DNA of 64,000 bases from an uncultured Rhodospirillaceae bacterium. GTDB taxonomy: Bacteria > Pseudomonadota > Alphaproteobacteria > Reyranellales > Reyranellaceae. Shown here piece by piece: positions 45,924 through 54,584 of this stretch (position 1 is the first letter of the stretch; the number at the start of each line of letters is the position of its first letter). Both the position numbers and the translations under genes were made by a program. A model generated the notes under the pieces. That model ran no database searches, was not told where the DNA came from, and saw only the letters and a program-made list of their open reading frames with translations. Location: contig CAMFGZ010000007.1 in assembly GCA_945952105.1 (NCBI GenBank), positions 1-64,000 of the forward strand. The letters run 5' to 3'.

Positions 45924-47822
45924 ATGAAGAGACGTGTTCTGACGCAGGCGCTGTTGATGGGACTGGTTGCGAGGCCCGTCTTTGCCGCGAATCCGCCGCC
46001 CGCGTTGCAGGAGACGCCAGGTCTGCTCGACAAGGTGAAATCGGGCGCCTTGCCGCCGATCGACAAGCGCCTGCCGCGACAGCCCCGCGTCATCGAGAGC
46101 TTCTCGGGAACCGACGGTCCGGGCCGGCACGGCGGCCAGCTCAACATGCTGGTCGCGGCCACGCGCGATACCCGCCTGATGACGGTCTACAGCTACACAC
46201 GCCTGATCATCTACGACGACAAGTTCAAGCTGCATCCCGACATCCTCGAGAGCTACGAGGTCAAGGAAGGCCGTGAGTTCACGCTGAAGCTGCGGGCGGG
46301 ACACAAATGGTCCGACGGTCACCCGTTCACGACCGAGGACTTCCGCTTCTTCTGGGAGGACGTCGCCAACAACAAGGACCTGTCGCCGAACGGTCCGTCG
46401 GTGGAACTGCTGGTCGACGGAAAGCCGCCCAAGGTCGACATCATCGACGAGCTGACGATCCGCTACAGTTGGGACAAGCCCAATCCCGACTTCATCGAGA
46501 GCCAGGCGCGCGCCGCCCCGCTCTTCCTGTTCCGGCCGGCGCATTACCTGAAGACGCTGCACGGCAAGTACACGGAGGAGGAGGAAATCCTCAAGCGCTA
46601 CAAGGGCAGCCGCTGGGCCAACGTGTTCAAGCGCCAGGATGCGATGTACGGCAACAGCAACGTCGACCTGCCGACGCTCAACCCGTGGGTCCTCACCACC
46701 GTGCCGCCGGCACAACGCTTCGTCTTCGTGCGCAATCCCTACTTCCACCGCATCGACAGCAAGGGCAAGCAGCTGCCCTACATCAACGACGTGATCATGA
46801 CGGTGGTCGCATCCAACCTCATTCCCGCCAAGGCGGGCCTGGGCGAATCGGACCTGCAGCCTCGCTATCTCGGCCTGCGCGACTACACCTTCCTGCGCGA
46901 CGCCGCGAAGACCTCGGGCATCAAGGCGCTACTGTGGGAGAAGGGTTCGGGGTCGGAAGTCGCGTTCTATCCGAACTTGAACGCCAACGACGAAACCTGG
47001 CGCAAGCTCAACCGCGACGTCCGCTTCCGCCGCGCGCTGTCGCTGGCGATCAATCGCGACGAGCTGAGCGACGTCGTCTACAGCGGCCTGGCCAAGCCGT
47101 CCGCCAACACGATCATGCCGCGCTCGCCGCTGTTCAAGCCGGAATACGCGACCAAGTGGGCGACTCACGACGTCAAGGCGTCCAACAAGCTGCTCGACGA
47201 GATCGGACTCAACAAGAAGGGCGGCGACGGCATCCGCCTGCTGCCCAACGGTCAGCCGGCGATGTTCGTGATCGAGCATTCCAGCGAGAAGGCCGACGAG
47301 GTCGACAACATGACCCTGGTCGTCGACCAGTGGAAGAAGGTCGGCATCAAGGCGCTGTTGAAGCCGCAGAGCACCGACAATTTCCGCCTGCGCACAACCT
47401 CGGGCGAGGCGATCATGACCGCCTATGCCGGCGTGACCACGGCGGCGCCGACCCCGGACACCAGCCCGCGCGAATTCACCCCGGTGATGCAGGGCGGGCT
47501 GCAATGGCCGAAATGGGGGCTCTACGTCGAATCGAAGGGCAAGCAGGGCGAGCCCTGCGACATGGACGTCGGCAAGAAGCTGCTGGCGCTGCTGCAGAAC
47601 TGGGAGCAGGCCGTCGACGCCGAGGGGCGCCGCAAGGCCTGGGAGGAAATCCTGGCCGTGAATGCCGAGGAGGTCTTCTCGATCGGCACCGTAAACGAGG
47701 TGCGCCAGCCCGTGACGGTCGGCAGGAAGGTGCGCAACGTGCCGGAGAAAGGCTACTGGGCGTGGGATCCGGGCGGATATATCGGGCTCTACGAGCCCGA
47801 TACGTTCTGGATCGCCTCCTAG
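45924..47822 (+). CDS. ABC transporter substrate-binding protein, family 5 (oligopeptide type)
   Basis: 632 residues. Signal peptide (MKRRVLTQALLMGLVARPVFA), then a large SBP_bac_5 domain with YEVKEGREFTLKLRAGHKWS and FRRALSLAINRDEL. It captures a peptide or other large solute in the periplasm. No permease or ATPase genes are adjacent, so it works with components encoded elsewhere or has been separated from its operon. ATG at 45924 has GAGG upstream. Confidence 0.92.
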   Translation: MKRRVLTQALLMGLVARPVFAANPPPALQETPGLLDKVKSGALPPIDKRLPRQPRVIESFSGTDGPGRHGGQLNMLVAATRDTRLMTVYSYTRLIIYDDKFKLHPDILESYEVKEGREFTLKLRAGHKWSDGHPFTTEDFRFFWEDVANNKDLSPNGPSVELLVDGKPPKVDIIDELTIRYSWDKPNPDFIESQARAAPLFLFRPAHYLKTLHGKYTEEEEILKRYKGSRWANVFKRQDAMYGNSNVDLPTLNPWVLTTVPPAQRFVFVRNPYFHRIDSKGKQLPYINDVIMTVVASNLIPAKAGLGESDLQPRYLGLRDYTFLRDAAKTSGIKALLWEKGSGSEVAFYPNLNANDETWRKLNRDVRFRRALSLAINRDELSDVVYSGLAKPSANTIMPRSPLFKPEYATKWATHDVKASNKLLDEIGLNKKGGDGIRLLPNGQPAMFVIEHSSEKADEVDNMTLVVDQWKKVGIKALLKPQSTDNFRLRTTSGEAIMTAYAGVTTAAPTPDTSPREFTPVMQGGLQWPKWGLYVESKGKQGEPCDMDVGKKLLALLQNWEQAVDAEGRRKAWEEILAVNAEEVFSIGTVNEVRQPVTVGRKVRNVPEKGYWAWDPGGYIGLYEPDTFWIAS

Positions 47823-47829
47823 GCCCGGA

Positions 47830-48216
47830 TCAGCCGGTGGGGGCCCGCTGCTGCTTCGGCTTCAGCGGGCCTTCGAAGAGGCAATAGCCGTCGAGCATGA
47901 TGGTCGCGGCGCCCGGCTTCACCGAGCCCACGACGTCCATCTTGTTGCCACCGCCCACGATCGTGGTGGTCTTGAACTTCATGTCGGCGCCGAGCGTCGC
48001 CTTGAAGCCGCGCTCGGGGCGGCCTTCCTGCTGGAACCACCCCGTCACGTCCGTACCGTTGACGGTGACGTCGATGACCATCTTGTAGGTCGGGCACTTG
48101 CCACTTCCCGGCACGTTCAAACCATAGCCCGTCCACGTCCAGACGGCGGGCTCGGCCATAGAAGGCATCGCGGGAAGAAGGGCGGCCAGGGCGACCACGG
48201 CTACTTTTTTCAGCAT
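47830..48216 (-). CDS. Small secreted protein of unknown function
   Basis: 128 residues. Signal peptide MLKKVAVVALAALLPAMPSMA and a mature beta-rich domain beginning AVWTWTGYGLNVPG, with two cysteines (GKCPTYK, GYCLFEG). It looks like a small lipocalin-like or surface-binding domain, but I recognise no family. Start at 48216 chosen over 48222 because GAGGGA then lies at normal spacing. Converges with the family-5 binding protein. Confidence 0.8.
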   Translation of the reverse strand: MLKKVAVVALAALLPAMPSMAEPAVWTWTGYGLNVPGSGKCPTYKMVIDVTVNGTDVTGWFQQEGRPERGFKATLGADMKFKTTTIVGGGNKMDVVGSVKPGAATIMLDGYCLFEGPLKPKQQRAPTG

Positions 48217-48370
48217 CGACATTCCCTCACCGGAAGCTGGCACCAATGTCACACCGGCTGCAGCGGCGGGGATTCCATCGCGCAACCGGGTTCGCGAATT
48301 CTAGACCCTACTCAATATCGAAATCATGCCGATTTGAAGGCGTGCGCCGCCCTGTATGGGGACCACGACG

Positions 48371-48568
48371 TCATCGACCGGACTTCTTGCGGGCCTTCCG
48401 CGCGGGACCAGTCTTGGAAGCATGCGCGGTCTGCACCGCCTTCTCGGCCGCCCTGATCTTGTCGTCGCGGGTCGGATCCCCGACGGGCAGGTTGCGGGCA
48501 AAGTTAAGTCGGGATTCGGCGCGCAGCAGGAACTGCGCCTTCCTGGCTTCGGAAATCGGCTGACCCAT
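48371..48568 (-). CDS. Small basic protein of unknown function
   Basis: 65 residues, strongly positive at the C-terminus (TGPARKARKKSGR). The core (EARKAQFLLRAESRLNFARN) is helical. ATG at 48568 has GAAGG upstream. A longer open frame to 48775 belongs to the antisense of the next gene. No family recognised; a nucleic-acid-binding role is only a guess from charge. Confidence 0.65.
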   Translation of the reverse strand: MGQPISEARKAQFLLRAESRLNFARNLPVGDPTRDDKIRAAEKAVQTAHASKTGPARKARKKSGR

Positions 48569-48614
48569 GGCGCCTTCATAGCGGAAAACATGCCGGACGA
48601 GGATATCGTTCGGT

Positions 48615-48878
48615 CTACGCCTTGCGGGTCGGGCGCTTGCTGGCGGGCATGCCGGCTTCGGAACTGCCTTCATCCTTCTCGGTACGGTCGACGGTGCGCT
48701 CCACGCCGTAGCGGCCACCGTCTTCCTCCTCACGTTCGTAGCCGGGACCGTTTTCCGCGTGGGCTCCGTAGACACCTTTTTGCTGCTTTTCCTCGCGCCG
48801 GGCTTCCTTGGCCTGCTCGGTGGCGCTGTAGCTGGCCGACGCCTCGTTGGGATCGGGTTTCTTCGGGGCGCTGGTCAT
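48615..48878 (-). CDS. Small hydrophilic acidic protein of unknown function
   Basis: 87 residues, highly charged and low in hydrophobics, probably disordered (ASYSATEQAKEARREEKQQK, GPGYEREEEDGGRYG). ATG at 48878 has TTGGAGGAT upstream, a strong site. It resembles small alphaproteobacterial stress-type proteins by composition, but I found no EcfG-like promoter next to it. Confidence 0.7.
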   Translation of the reverse strand: MTSAPKKPDPNEASASYSATEQAKEARREEKQQKGVYGAHAENGPGYEREEEDGGRYGVERTVDRTEKDEGSSEAGMPASKRPTRKA

Positions 48879-48908
48879 GAATCCTCCAAGGTCAGGCTGT
48901 ATCAACAA

Positions 48909-49220
48909 TCAAGACGCCGAAGGCCGGCGCACCGCGAGAAGCGTCCCGTAGCCCGCGACGGCGCAAAACACCGCGAGGATGGCGAAGAAGAAAGCAAAGG
49001 GATCGCCACGCGCGATTCCCAGCCAGAGCGCGAGGCCGGCGAACACGAGCGTCAGGACCACGGCGGTCCACCACACCGCGCGCACACCCAGCCGCAGCTT
49101 CTGAATGCGCTCGACCGGCTTGGGCGTTTGGGAGTGGCTCGCCTTATCCTCGGCGCTCGCTTCCTTGCGGTCAGGATCGGAAGACGGCGCGTCGTCGCCA
49201 GGAGGGCTGGGTTCGGCCAT
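48909..49220 (-). CDS. Small membrane protein of unknown function
   Basis: 103 residues. A charged N-terminal half (DRKEASAEDKASHS) is followed by two helices (WWTAVVLTLVFAGLALWLG and FAFFFAILAVFCAVAGYGT). Probably an inner-membrane protein with N-terminus in the cytoplasm. No Shine-Dalgarno is obvious before the ATG at 49220. The open frame to 49412 runs into the pseudogene in another frame and was not used. Confidence 0.7.
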   Translation of the reverse strand: MAEPSPPGDDAPSSDPDRKEASAEDKASHSQTPKPVERIQKLRLGVRAVWWTAVVLTLVFAGLALWLGIARGDPFAFFFAILAVFCAVAGYGTLLAVRRPSAS

Positions 49221-49261
49221 GAGCGTCAACGAACGACGGCGTCCGAGGCTGCATCGTCGTG

Positions 49262-50284
49262 CTACCCCGATTTCGGCGGTCTCTTTGCGAAAAGGGTGCG
49301 TTGGGCTCGCGGCGCCGCCTCGAGGCCTTCTGCGGTAAAGACGACCGATTTCGCGCGGCCCACCGGGTTCGATATGAGACCTTTGGCATGCAGCCGGTCG
49401 AGCGCGTCCCAATCGAAGGTCTTCCAGGCGCGCGCCCCGTCATGCAGCCCCTGCGCGAGCAGGGCGAGAACCGCCTCGTCGATGCGATCGAGATCCGGTT
49501 CGTCCTCGTTTTCCTCGTCCCGAGAATCGTCTGCCTCCGGGGTGGAGGCCGCCAGAGCATCGGCCCCCCAATCCTTTGCACCTGGCGCAGCGGCCCAGGC
49601 GCCCGCGGCGGAATGGACGTAAGCGACGGCCTCGCTGTCGTCGCCCATGCCGATGAAAGCCGGCAATGTCCGCGGAAGCGGCTTACTGCCCAGGAGATAG
49701 GCCGCACGTTACGGTTGGCCTCGACGGCCTCGGCCAGCGACTTCCGTGCGGCTGCGCTGTCCCCGGTGCGGTCATTGGGATTGAGGCGCAGCATCTCATG
49801 ATAATGGCCGACAGCTTCGTCACGATGACCGAGGCGCCACAGGGCCAGGGCCAGCTCGTGGCGCGCGCGCATGTAAGGCCGGGTCTGGAGCCCCCCCGAA
49901 CGAACCGGCGTCGTCCTGGAAGGCGGCCTCGCCCAACACTTCCGCACCGACGGCGACCGCTCGCCGGTAGAGTTCGAGCGCCTCGTTTGCATCGGCGGCT
50001 TCCTGCGCCAGGACGAGATAGGCGTCGGAACAGAGGGGCGACAGCGACAGCGCCTCCCGCGCCAGCGCAATCCTCTTTGCAGCCCTCGGCGCGTCCATCG
50101 CCTCGAAGGCTTTTTCCTGAGCGAGATCGAGGGCTTCATCGCCGTCCTCGTCGTCATCCAGCATCCGCACGACCGACATCAGCAGCGCGTCCATGTCCGA
50201 TCCAAAGTCGGGCAGCGCGCGGGCAACTTCGGCCTTGCCCTTGCGGACAGCACCCTTTCGCTTCGTCTTTGTCCCTCGTGCCAT
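49262..50284 (-). pseudogene. TPR (ST7-like)/DUF6429-like gene broken by two frameshifts and a deletion
   Basis: Three frames together spell one protein of a family I recall as about 400 residues. Frame A (50284 to ~49900) gives MARGTKTKRKG... ALELYRRAVAVGAEVLGEAAF. At a run of seven C (49891-49897) the match moves to a second frame, LQTRPYMRARHELALAL...MLRLNPND, where roughly 45 residues expected from the family are missing. Near 49705 it moves again to AAYLLGSKPLPRTLPAFIGM, ending with a C-terminal domain (LDRIDEAVLALLAQGLHDGA) like DUF6429. The homopolymer shift could be a sequencing error. The second shift and the deletion argue for a real pseudogene. ATG at 50284 has GCGAGG upstream. Confidence 0.75.
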
Positions 50285-50380
50285 GCCGCGCCTCGCCGCA
50301 TCCGACCTGAGGGGGAGTAGAAACGGAATCGACATTTTGCTGGCGAAAATGGCGCTGATCGACAGGCAGGCTCGTTGTAA

Positions 50381-50399
50381 TGGACCATTTATTGGTCTA
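50381..50399. promoter_or_regulatory. Operator-like palindrome upstream of the toxin-antitoxin pair
   Basis: TGGACCA-TTTAT-TGGTCTA, 6 of 7 paired positions, 47 bp before the antitoxin start in an AT-rich promoter-like stretch. This is the usual place for autoregulation by antitoxin-toxin complexes. Confidence 0.55.
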
Positions 50400-50445
50400 G
50401 AAATAAACACGCTGAACCGCCAGCCGGCCCAAACCGGAGCCAGCC

Positions 50446-50703
50446 ATGCAAGTGTCCGTGACAGATGCCAAAGGGCAGTTGACCGAGCTGGTTCGGCGAG
50501 CCGAAGCGGGGGACGAGGTCATCCTGACACGGCATGGCCATGCCGCGGTACGGCTGGTGCCGATCAAGGCGGCGACGGACCGGGAGTCCCGTCGGACTCT
50601 GCTCGAGGCTGTGCGGGCGTCCGCCGCCGCGAAGGCCACCGCCGGCCCAGGCGCGGCGCGCAGCCAGGACTTCCTCTATGGCGATGACGGGCTGCCCAAA
50701 TGA
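50446..50703 (+). CDS. Antitoxin, Phd/YefM family
   Basis: 85 residues. The N-terminal Phd/YefM DNA-binding fold (MQVSVTDAKGQLTELVRRAE, then GDEVILTRHGHAAVRLVP) is followed by a C-terminal tail that would wrap the toxin. Overlaps the PIN toxin by 4 bp (ATGA). It would repress its own promoter through the palindrome at 50381-50399. Confidence 0.9.
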   Translation: MQVSVTDAKGQLTELVRRAEAGDEVILTRHGHAAVRLVPIKAATDRESRRTLLEAVRASAAAKATAGPGAARSQDFLYGDDGLPK

Positions 50704-51083
50704 TGGCGGTCGATACGTCGGCGCTGATGGCGATCGTGCTCAATGAGGCGAGCGCGGATTCCTGTGTCTCGGCTCTGGAGGCCGATGGCAATCTCCTGAT
50801 CTCCGCTGGCACGGTGGCAGAGGCCTTGATTGTCGCTGCTCGCCGAAATGTCGGCGAGGAGATGGAGCGCCTCATCGATGGGCTCGGCTTCGAGATCGTC
50901 AGCGTGACACCGGCATCGGCACGACGCATCGCGCAGGCCTACAAGAGCTGGGGCAAAGGCGTGCATCCGGCGGCGCTGAATTTTGGCGACTGCTTCGCCT
51001 ATGAAGTCGCCCGGGAGCATCGATGTCCCTTGCTCTATGTGGGCGAGGGTTTCGCGCGCACCGATGTCGCGGGAGTCTTTTGA
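50700..51083 (+). CDS. vapC: PIN-domain ribonuclease toxin (VapC family)
   Basis: 127 residues. The PIN acidic residues are all present: D5 (VDTSALMAIV), E41 (AEALIV), D97 (FGDCFAYEVA) and D122. VapC toxins cut tRNA or rRNA when freed from antitoxin. It is paired with a Phd-type antitoxin rather than a VapB-type one, a common combination. It stops 99 bp before the att repeat of the integrated element, so it lies just outside it. Confidence 0.92.
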   Translation: MMAVDTSALMAIVLNEASADSCVSALEADGNLLISAGTVAEALIVAARRNVGEEMERLIDGLGFEIVSVTPASARRIAQAYKSWGKGVHPAALNFGDCFAYEVAREHRCPLLYVGEGFARTDVAGVF

Positions 51084-51182
51084 GGTGGTCTGGTCGCGAT
51101 CATCCAGAGAATCGAAGAGAAGGCGATGGGCCAACTCGATCGCAGAACTGCCAGCGTCGGCTTGTCCAATTCTGCCCTGAAA

Positions 51183-51201
51183 TGGCGGAGAGGGTGGGAT
51201 T
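51183..51201 (+). repeat. Distal attachment-site copy (19-bp direct repeat)
   Basis: TGGCGGAGAGGGTGGGATT, identical to the 3' end of tRNA-Ser at 54495-54513 in the same orientation. It marks the far boundary of the integrated element. Nothing else is recognised between the toxin stop (51083) and here. Confidence 0.88.
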
Positions 51202-51216
51202 GCCAATAAACTTCCG

Positions 51217-51231
51217 CTAACCCGCTGATTT
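51217..51231 (+). repeat. Subterminal inverted repeat, distal side
   Basis: CTAACCCGCTGATTT, 16 bp inside the distal att copy. It matches the reverse complement of 54472-54486 (CTAGCCCGCTGATAT) at 13 of 15 positions. Candidate integrase arm-type or excisionase site. Confidence 0.55.
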
Positions 51232-51298
51232 TACTCAATTCTGGGCTGCCGTATCCTAGTCCCGCTGTACCACGGGAATGGACCTCTGGGGAGCCCGG

Positions 51299-51632
51299 TT
51301 AGCGGCTCGCCGGAAGCGGCATCCCGAACTCTTTAGACCAGCCCGCATCGGCGGCTTCGCGGGCGGCTTCAGCGGCGGCGTCCTCAGCGGCCCATTCCGC
51401 GAGCGTGGCGGCATCTTGGGCAGCGCCATCTCGGGCGGCTCGCCCCTTCGCCGGGTACTCCCACTGAAGTTGCCAGCCGCCGAACCAGCAATGCCCGGCC
51501 CCCTCCTCGGCATCGTTCTGCCATTCAAACCATGGGTCGCCCGGCTGGCGGTTCTCGCTCTGGTATCCCCCGGGGCCTGCCCAGTAGACCGCGCGTTCGC
51601 CAAATCTCAGCCAGGCAAAGATGATTGGTCAT
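51299..51632 (-). pseudogene. Trp-rich small protein frame without a usable start codon
   Basis: The frame from 51628 down to TAA at 51299-51301 encodes 109 residues that look like a real protein: IIFAWLRFGERAVYWAGPGG, then NRQPGDPWFEWQNDAEEG and HCWFGGWQLQWEYP, and an Ala/Glu-rich helix ending FGMPLPASR. It has no ATG, GTG or TTG. An ATG at 51632 with AAAGGA upstream is one base out of frame; deleting one A from ATGACCAATC would give M-T-I-I-F. So it is either a frameshifted gene or one using a rare ATC start. No family recognised. Confidence 0.55.
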
Positions 51633-51856
51633 GCAAAGGGTCCTTTCCCTTTGAGTGATTGCTGGTGCGGTCGGGTCGTGCTGACGATGATGGGACTAGA
51701 CGGCAGGCTCTGGGCTCTGCTGGCAGGCCCTTAGGGATGTCACTCCGGGGTTATAATTACCCGGAACACCCTCGGTTCAAGCGGGCTAACGATATAGACG
51801 TGCATCGTGCCTTGTCGGCCGAGTGGGCCGTATGTTGATGCGGGAAATCCGCAGGA

Positions 51857-52129
51857 GGGCTCCCGGATATAACCCCCCACGTCCAATATTATTCATGTAT
51901 CCCAAGGGTTTAGGCCGGGAATGAGCATTGGCTAGCCCTCATATTCGCACAGGGGCCTCTCCCGGATATAGTAACCTGGATTTCCTAGAGCATTGTAATC
52001 ATTGAGTAATCCCTGACATTCGCCATTTGCGCTAGGCGATGTTGCAAGGGAGAATGGCGGCCTCTCCCGGATATGGGTATATGGATTTCCTAGAGCATTG
52101 TAATCATTGGGCTATCCCCGACATTCGCT
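51857..52129 (+). repeat. Imperfect ~105-bp repeats in the non-coding part of the element
   Basis: Copies at 51954-52023 and 52059-52129 (period 105) share GGCCTCTCCCGGATAT, then TGGATTTCCTAGAGCATTG, TAATCATTG and GACATTCG. A weaker third unit begins at 51857 (CTCCCGGATATA). The whole stretch 51633-52452 (820 bp) has no plausible gene. It could hold a structured RNA, iteron-like sites or recombination sites. Confidence 0.75.
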
Positions 52130-52452
52130 GATCAGCGCGAGCTAATACTGGAGAAGCGGAACAATGGCCCCCCTTCACTATGGTACCCCGTCAGGGAAAA
52201 ACACCATGCGGATCAACGGCATAGGTGCACATTTGAGGCCCTGCAGTTCCATGGCCGGGAAGGCACGGGCGGGCTAGTCTGGGAAGCCGCCCCTCCAACT
52301 ACCGTGCGGATGGCCCCAGGAGGCCCATATTTGCCCACTGAGCGCGTCTGCGAGGCCGCCCGCCGCCACCCTACCCGGCAGGGCTAGATCGGACTCAGCG
52401 AGTCTGAAAAGCCCGGCAATCGACGGTCATTGGCACGCCCGCCTCTGGCTCA

Positions 52453-52644
52453 CTACTTCGCGACGCAGCTCGTGCTTACAAACGCGGCCACCTTGCCACT
52501 GTCCCAGAGCTTCCGCGCATCTGCCTTCACCTGGGCAGCCGCTTGCTCACACGCCTGGGCCGACCGGAAGCCTGGCACGTTGGTAGCCCCGCCCCCGTTG
52601 TTGGGTGTGCCGAAAGCCGTGAGAACGATCAGAACGTATTCCAT
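52453..52644 (-). CDS. Small protein of the integrative element (63 aa)
   Basis: 63 residues, MEYVLIVLTAFGTP at the N-terminus, then an Ala/Lys-rich helix (ACEQAAAQVKADARKLW) with two cysteines (QACEQ and TSCVAK). A strong GGGGAGG lies upstream of the ATG. It starts 35 bp after the integrase stop on the same strand, so it may share its transcript. It resembles the many short phage proteins of unknown role; an excisionase is not indicated because it lacks a winged-helix pattern. Confidence 0.72.
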   Translation of the reverse strand: MEYVLIVLTAFGTPNNGGGATNVPGFRSAQACEQAAAQVKADARKLWDSGKVAAFVSTSCVAK

Positions 52645-52679
52645 CTTGAACCTCCCCTAGTTGTATCGGCAGCCTAAGA

Positions 52680-54407
52680 CTATCGGTGTCGGTGGGCACG
52701 CGCGCGGGCCTCCACTGCCTCTCGGGGTCTAGGCACCTTCGCCAGCCATTCGGCCTTGTTCGCGAGCGAATGCCCCCTGCCATAGCGCCCGCCCATGCTC
52801 TTGCTAGCGTGCCCCGTGAGGGCATCGCGAACATCCTCGGGAGCTCCCACGTCACGCAACTGGTCTTCGATCCGGTGCCGCCACGAGTGAGCGGTGAGGC
52901 GAGGGTCAGTGATGCCAACGGTTGTCCGTGCCCACTTCCGATAGTCTCGGCTCGCGCCGTCGCCCTTGTTGCCGTACTTGCCTGCCGTCACCTCGGGGAA
53001 GAGGTAGTCGCCCGCGCCAACCTTCGCCACGAAATCCAAGAAACCCGCTTCGATGATGGCAGAGTGGAGGGGCACCTCCCGGCGCGATGACAGGTTCTTG
53101 AGCGTCTGCCCTTCACCTTCATTCGTCAGTCGCAAGAAGTAGATGCCCTCTCGCCGCTTGGCGTCGGCAACGATGCCGCCCGCATCGCCTCCCTTGCGGG
53201 CCTGCTCGGGAGTGGCGAACCGAACATCCTCGCGGCGAAGCTGGGCTATCTCTCCGATGCGCGCGCCTGTGTAAGCCAACACCAGCGGAAGCCAGCGCAA
53301 TGCCCCTTGCTGTTCCCGTGCGGAGGCCAACAAACGCACGGCGTCATCATCGCTGTAGGGCAATCGGCTTACCGGCTTGGAAGCATCGGCCTTGATCCTG
53401 AACTTCACGCCCGCGAGCGGATCGACGCGAAGCACGCCCGCCTCCGCTGCAGCGGCAAAGCAAGCCTTCACACCCGCGCGGTATCCCTCGTTGATTGTCT
53501 TTGCGTCGAGGTCCTTGGCCTTGAGCGATACCAGCCACCGCTGCAAGTCGCCGGGCTGCACCCGGGCCGCATCATCGTGCCCAAGGAAGGATGCGAACAT
53601 CGCGAGCGCTCGGCCGTAGCGGTCATAGGTTTTCTGGTTGGGCTTCTCCTTCGCCGCCCGCCAGTGATCGATCAGGCCGGTGATCGAAACGCTCGGGGCA
53701 GCGGTCGGCTCGCCCTCGGGGAACCGCTCGGCAAAGCCCCTACCGCTCCACCCTTCGCCCCGGTGGCGGCTCTGGAGGATCGCATAGGCACCGTCCAGCG
53801 CTTCCCTCACGAGATAGCAGAGCGCTTCCCACTGAGGCCTGGCCAGTGACAGGCCACGAGCATCGAGGGCCGCTTTCGCAGCATCCGTGACAATGCCTTG
53901 CGCGCTCGCGGGCACCCCAAACCTTTTGGCAGAAAGGAGGATGAAGCGGTGGCCCGCCCAAGGGTCTGTTGGGGAGCCCCAGGCCGCAGGCTCGCCGCGA
54001 GGTCCAACGGGCGGCATCGAGCGATTGTTGGCGGTCGCCTCGGGATCAGGAGCGGGATTGGCCGCGTGCTTGGCGAGGAGCGCCCGGCCCGCCTCCCCGG
54101 CCAACGTTCGCAGAGTCTCGTTGGGAAGCTCGGATGGTGTGACGAGCGCGGGAGCAATGGCATCCCCTCGGGCGGCTGCCTCGACGGTGGCCCGGTGCTT
54201 CGCCTCTAGCTCCTCTTCAATCGCTTTCCATTGGGCGATGAACGACAGCACACGGCGCTCGGCCTCACGCTTATCAGCCGTGCCAGTAGAGCGCTTGAAC
54301 TCTTGTTTCTCGAAGTAGGGCCGGAGGTGCGCCGGGGGAACCCTGCGGTATTCCCAAATGCCTGTGCGCTTGTTCTTGCGAAGCCCGACCAACCTAAACA
54401 CCGCCAT
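52680..54407 (-). CDS. int: Tyrosine recombinase/integrase
   Basis: 575 residues. The C-terminal catalytic domain has R383 (TGARIGEIAQLR), H507-R510 (HSWRHR), H533 and nucleophile Y542 (GGRYGRGH). A core-binding SAM-like domain lies at ~240-330 and a long Ala/Pro-rich N-terminal region precedes it, with an AP2- or DUF6538-like opening (RKNKRTGIWEYRRVPPAHLR). It would catalyse integration at the adjacent tRNA-Ser 3' end, where an identical 19-bp repeat is found. The ATG at 54407 has GCGAGG upstream. Confidence 0.93.
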   Translation of the reverse strand: MAVFRLVGLRKNKRTGIWEYRRVPPAHLRPYFEKQEFKRSTGTADKREAERRVLSFIAQWKAIEEELEAKHRATVEAAARGDAIAPALVTPSELPNETLRTLAGEAGRALLAKHAANPAPDPEATANNRSMPPVGPRGEPAAWGSPTDPWAGHRFILLSAKRFGVPASAQGIVTDAAKAALDARGLSLARPQWEALCYLVREALDGAYAILQSRHRGEGWSGRGFAERFPEGEPTAAPSVSITGLIDHWRAAKEKPNQKTYDRYGRALAMFASFLGHDDAARVQPGDLQRWLVSLKAKDLDAKTINEGYRAGVKACFAAAAEAGVLRVDPLAGVKFRIKADASKPVSRLPYSDDDAVRLLASAREQQGALRWLPLVLAYTGARIGEIAQLRREDVRFATPEQARKGGDAGGIVADAKRREGIYFLRLTNEGEGQTLKNLSSRREVPLHSAIIEAGFLDFVAKVGAGDYLFPEVTAGKYGNKGDGASRDYRKWARTTVGITDPRLTAHSWRHRIEDQLRDVGAPEDVRDALTGHASKSMGGRYGRGHSLANKAEWLAKVPRPREAVEARARAHRHR

Positions 54408-54471
54408 CGCTGTACCTCGCCAATGTACCACGGCAAGGCCAGAAACACCGATAATACCGATGTTTTATGAG

Positions 54472-54486
54472 ATATCAGCGGGCTAG
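54472..54486 (+). repeat. Subterminal inverted repeat, tRNA side
   Basis: ATATCAGCGGGCTAG, 8 bp inside the tRNA-side att copy; inverted partner of 51217-51231. See that entry for the proposed role. Confidence 0.55.
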
Positions 54487-54493
54487 AGAAGCG

Positions 54494-54584
<91 letters not shown>

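Noticed and set aside
51278..51658. 126-codon + strand frame in the element
   Set aside because: Antisense to the more protein-like minus-strand frame; Gly/Pro/Arg-rich with no ribosome site.
51857..52129. CRISPR array
   Set aside because: Repeat units are ~105 bp and imperfect, only two to three copies, with no short repeat-spacer pattern and no cas genes.
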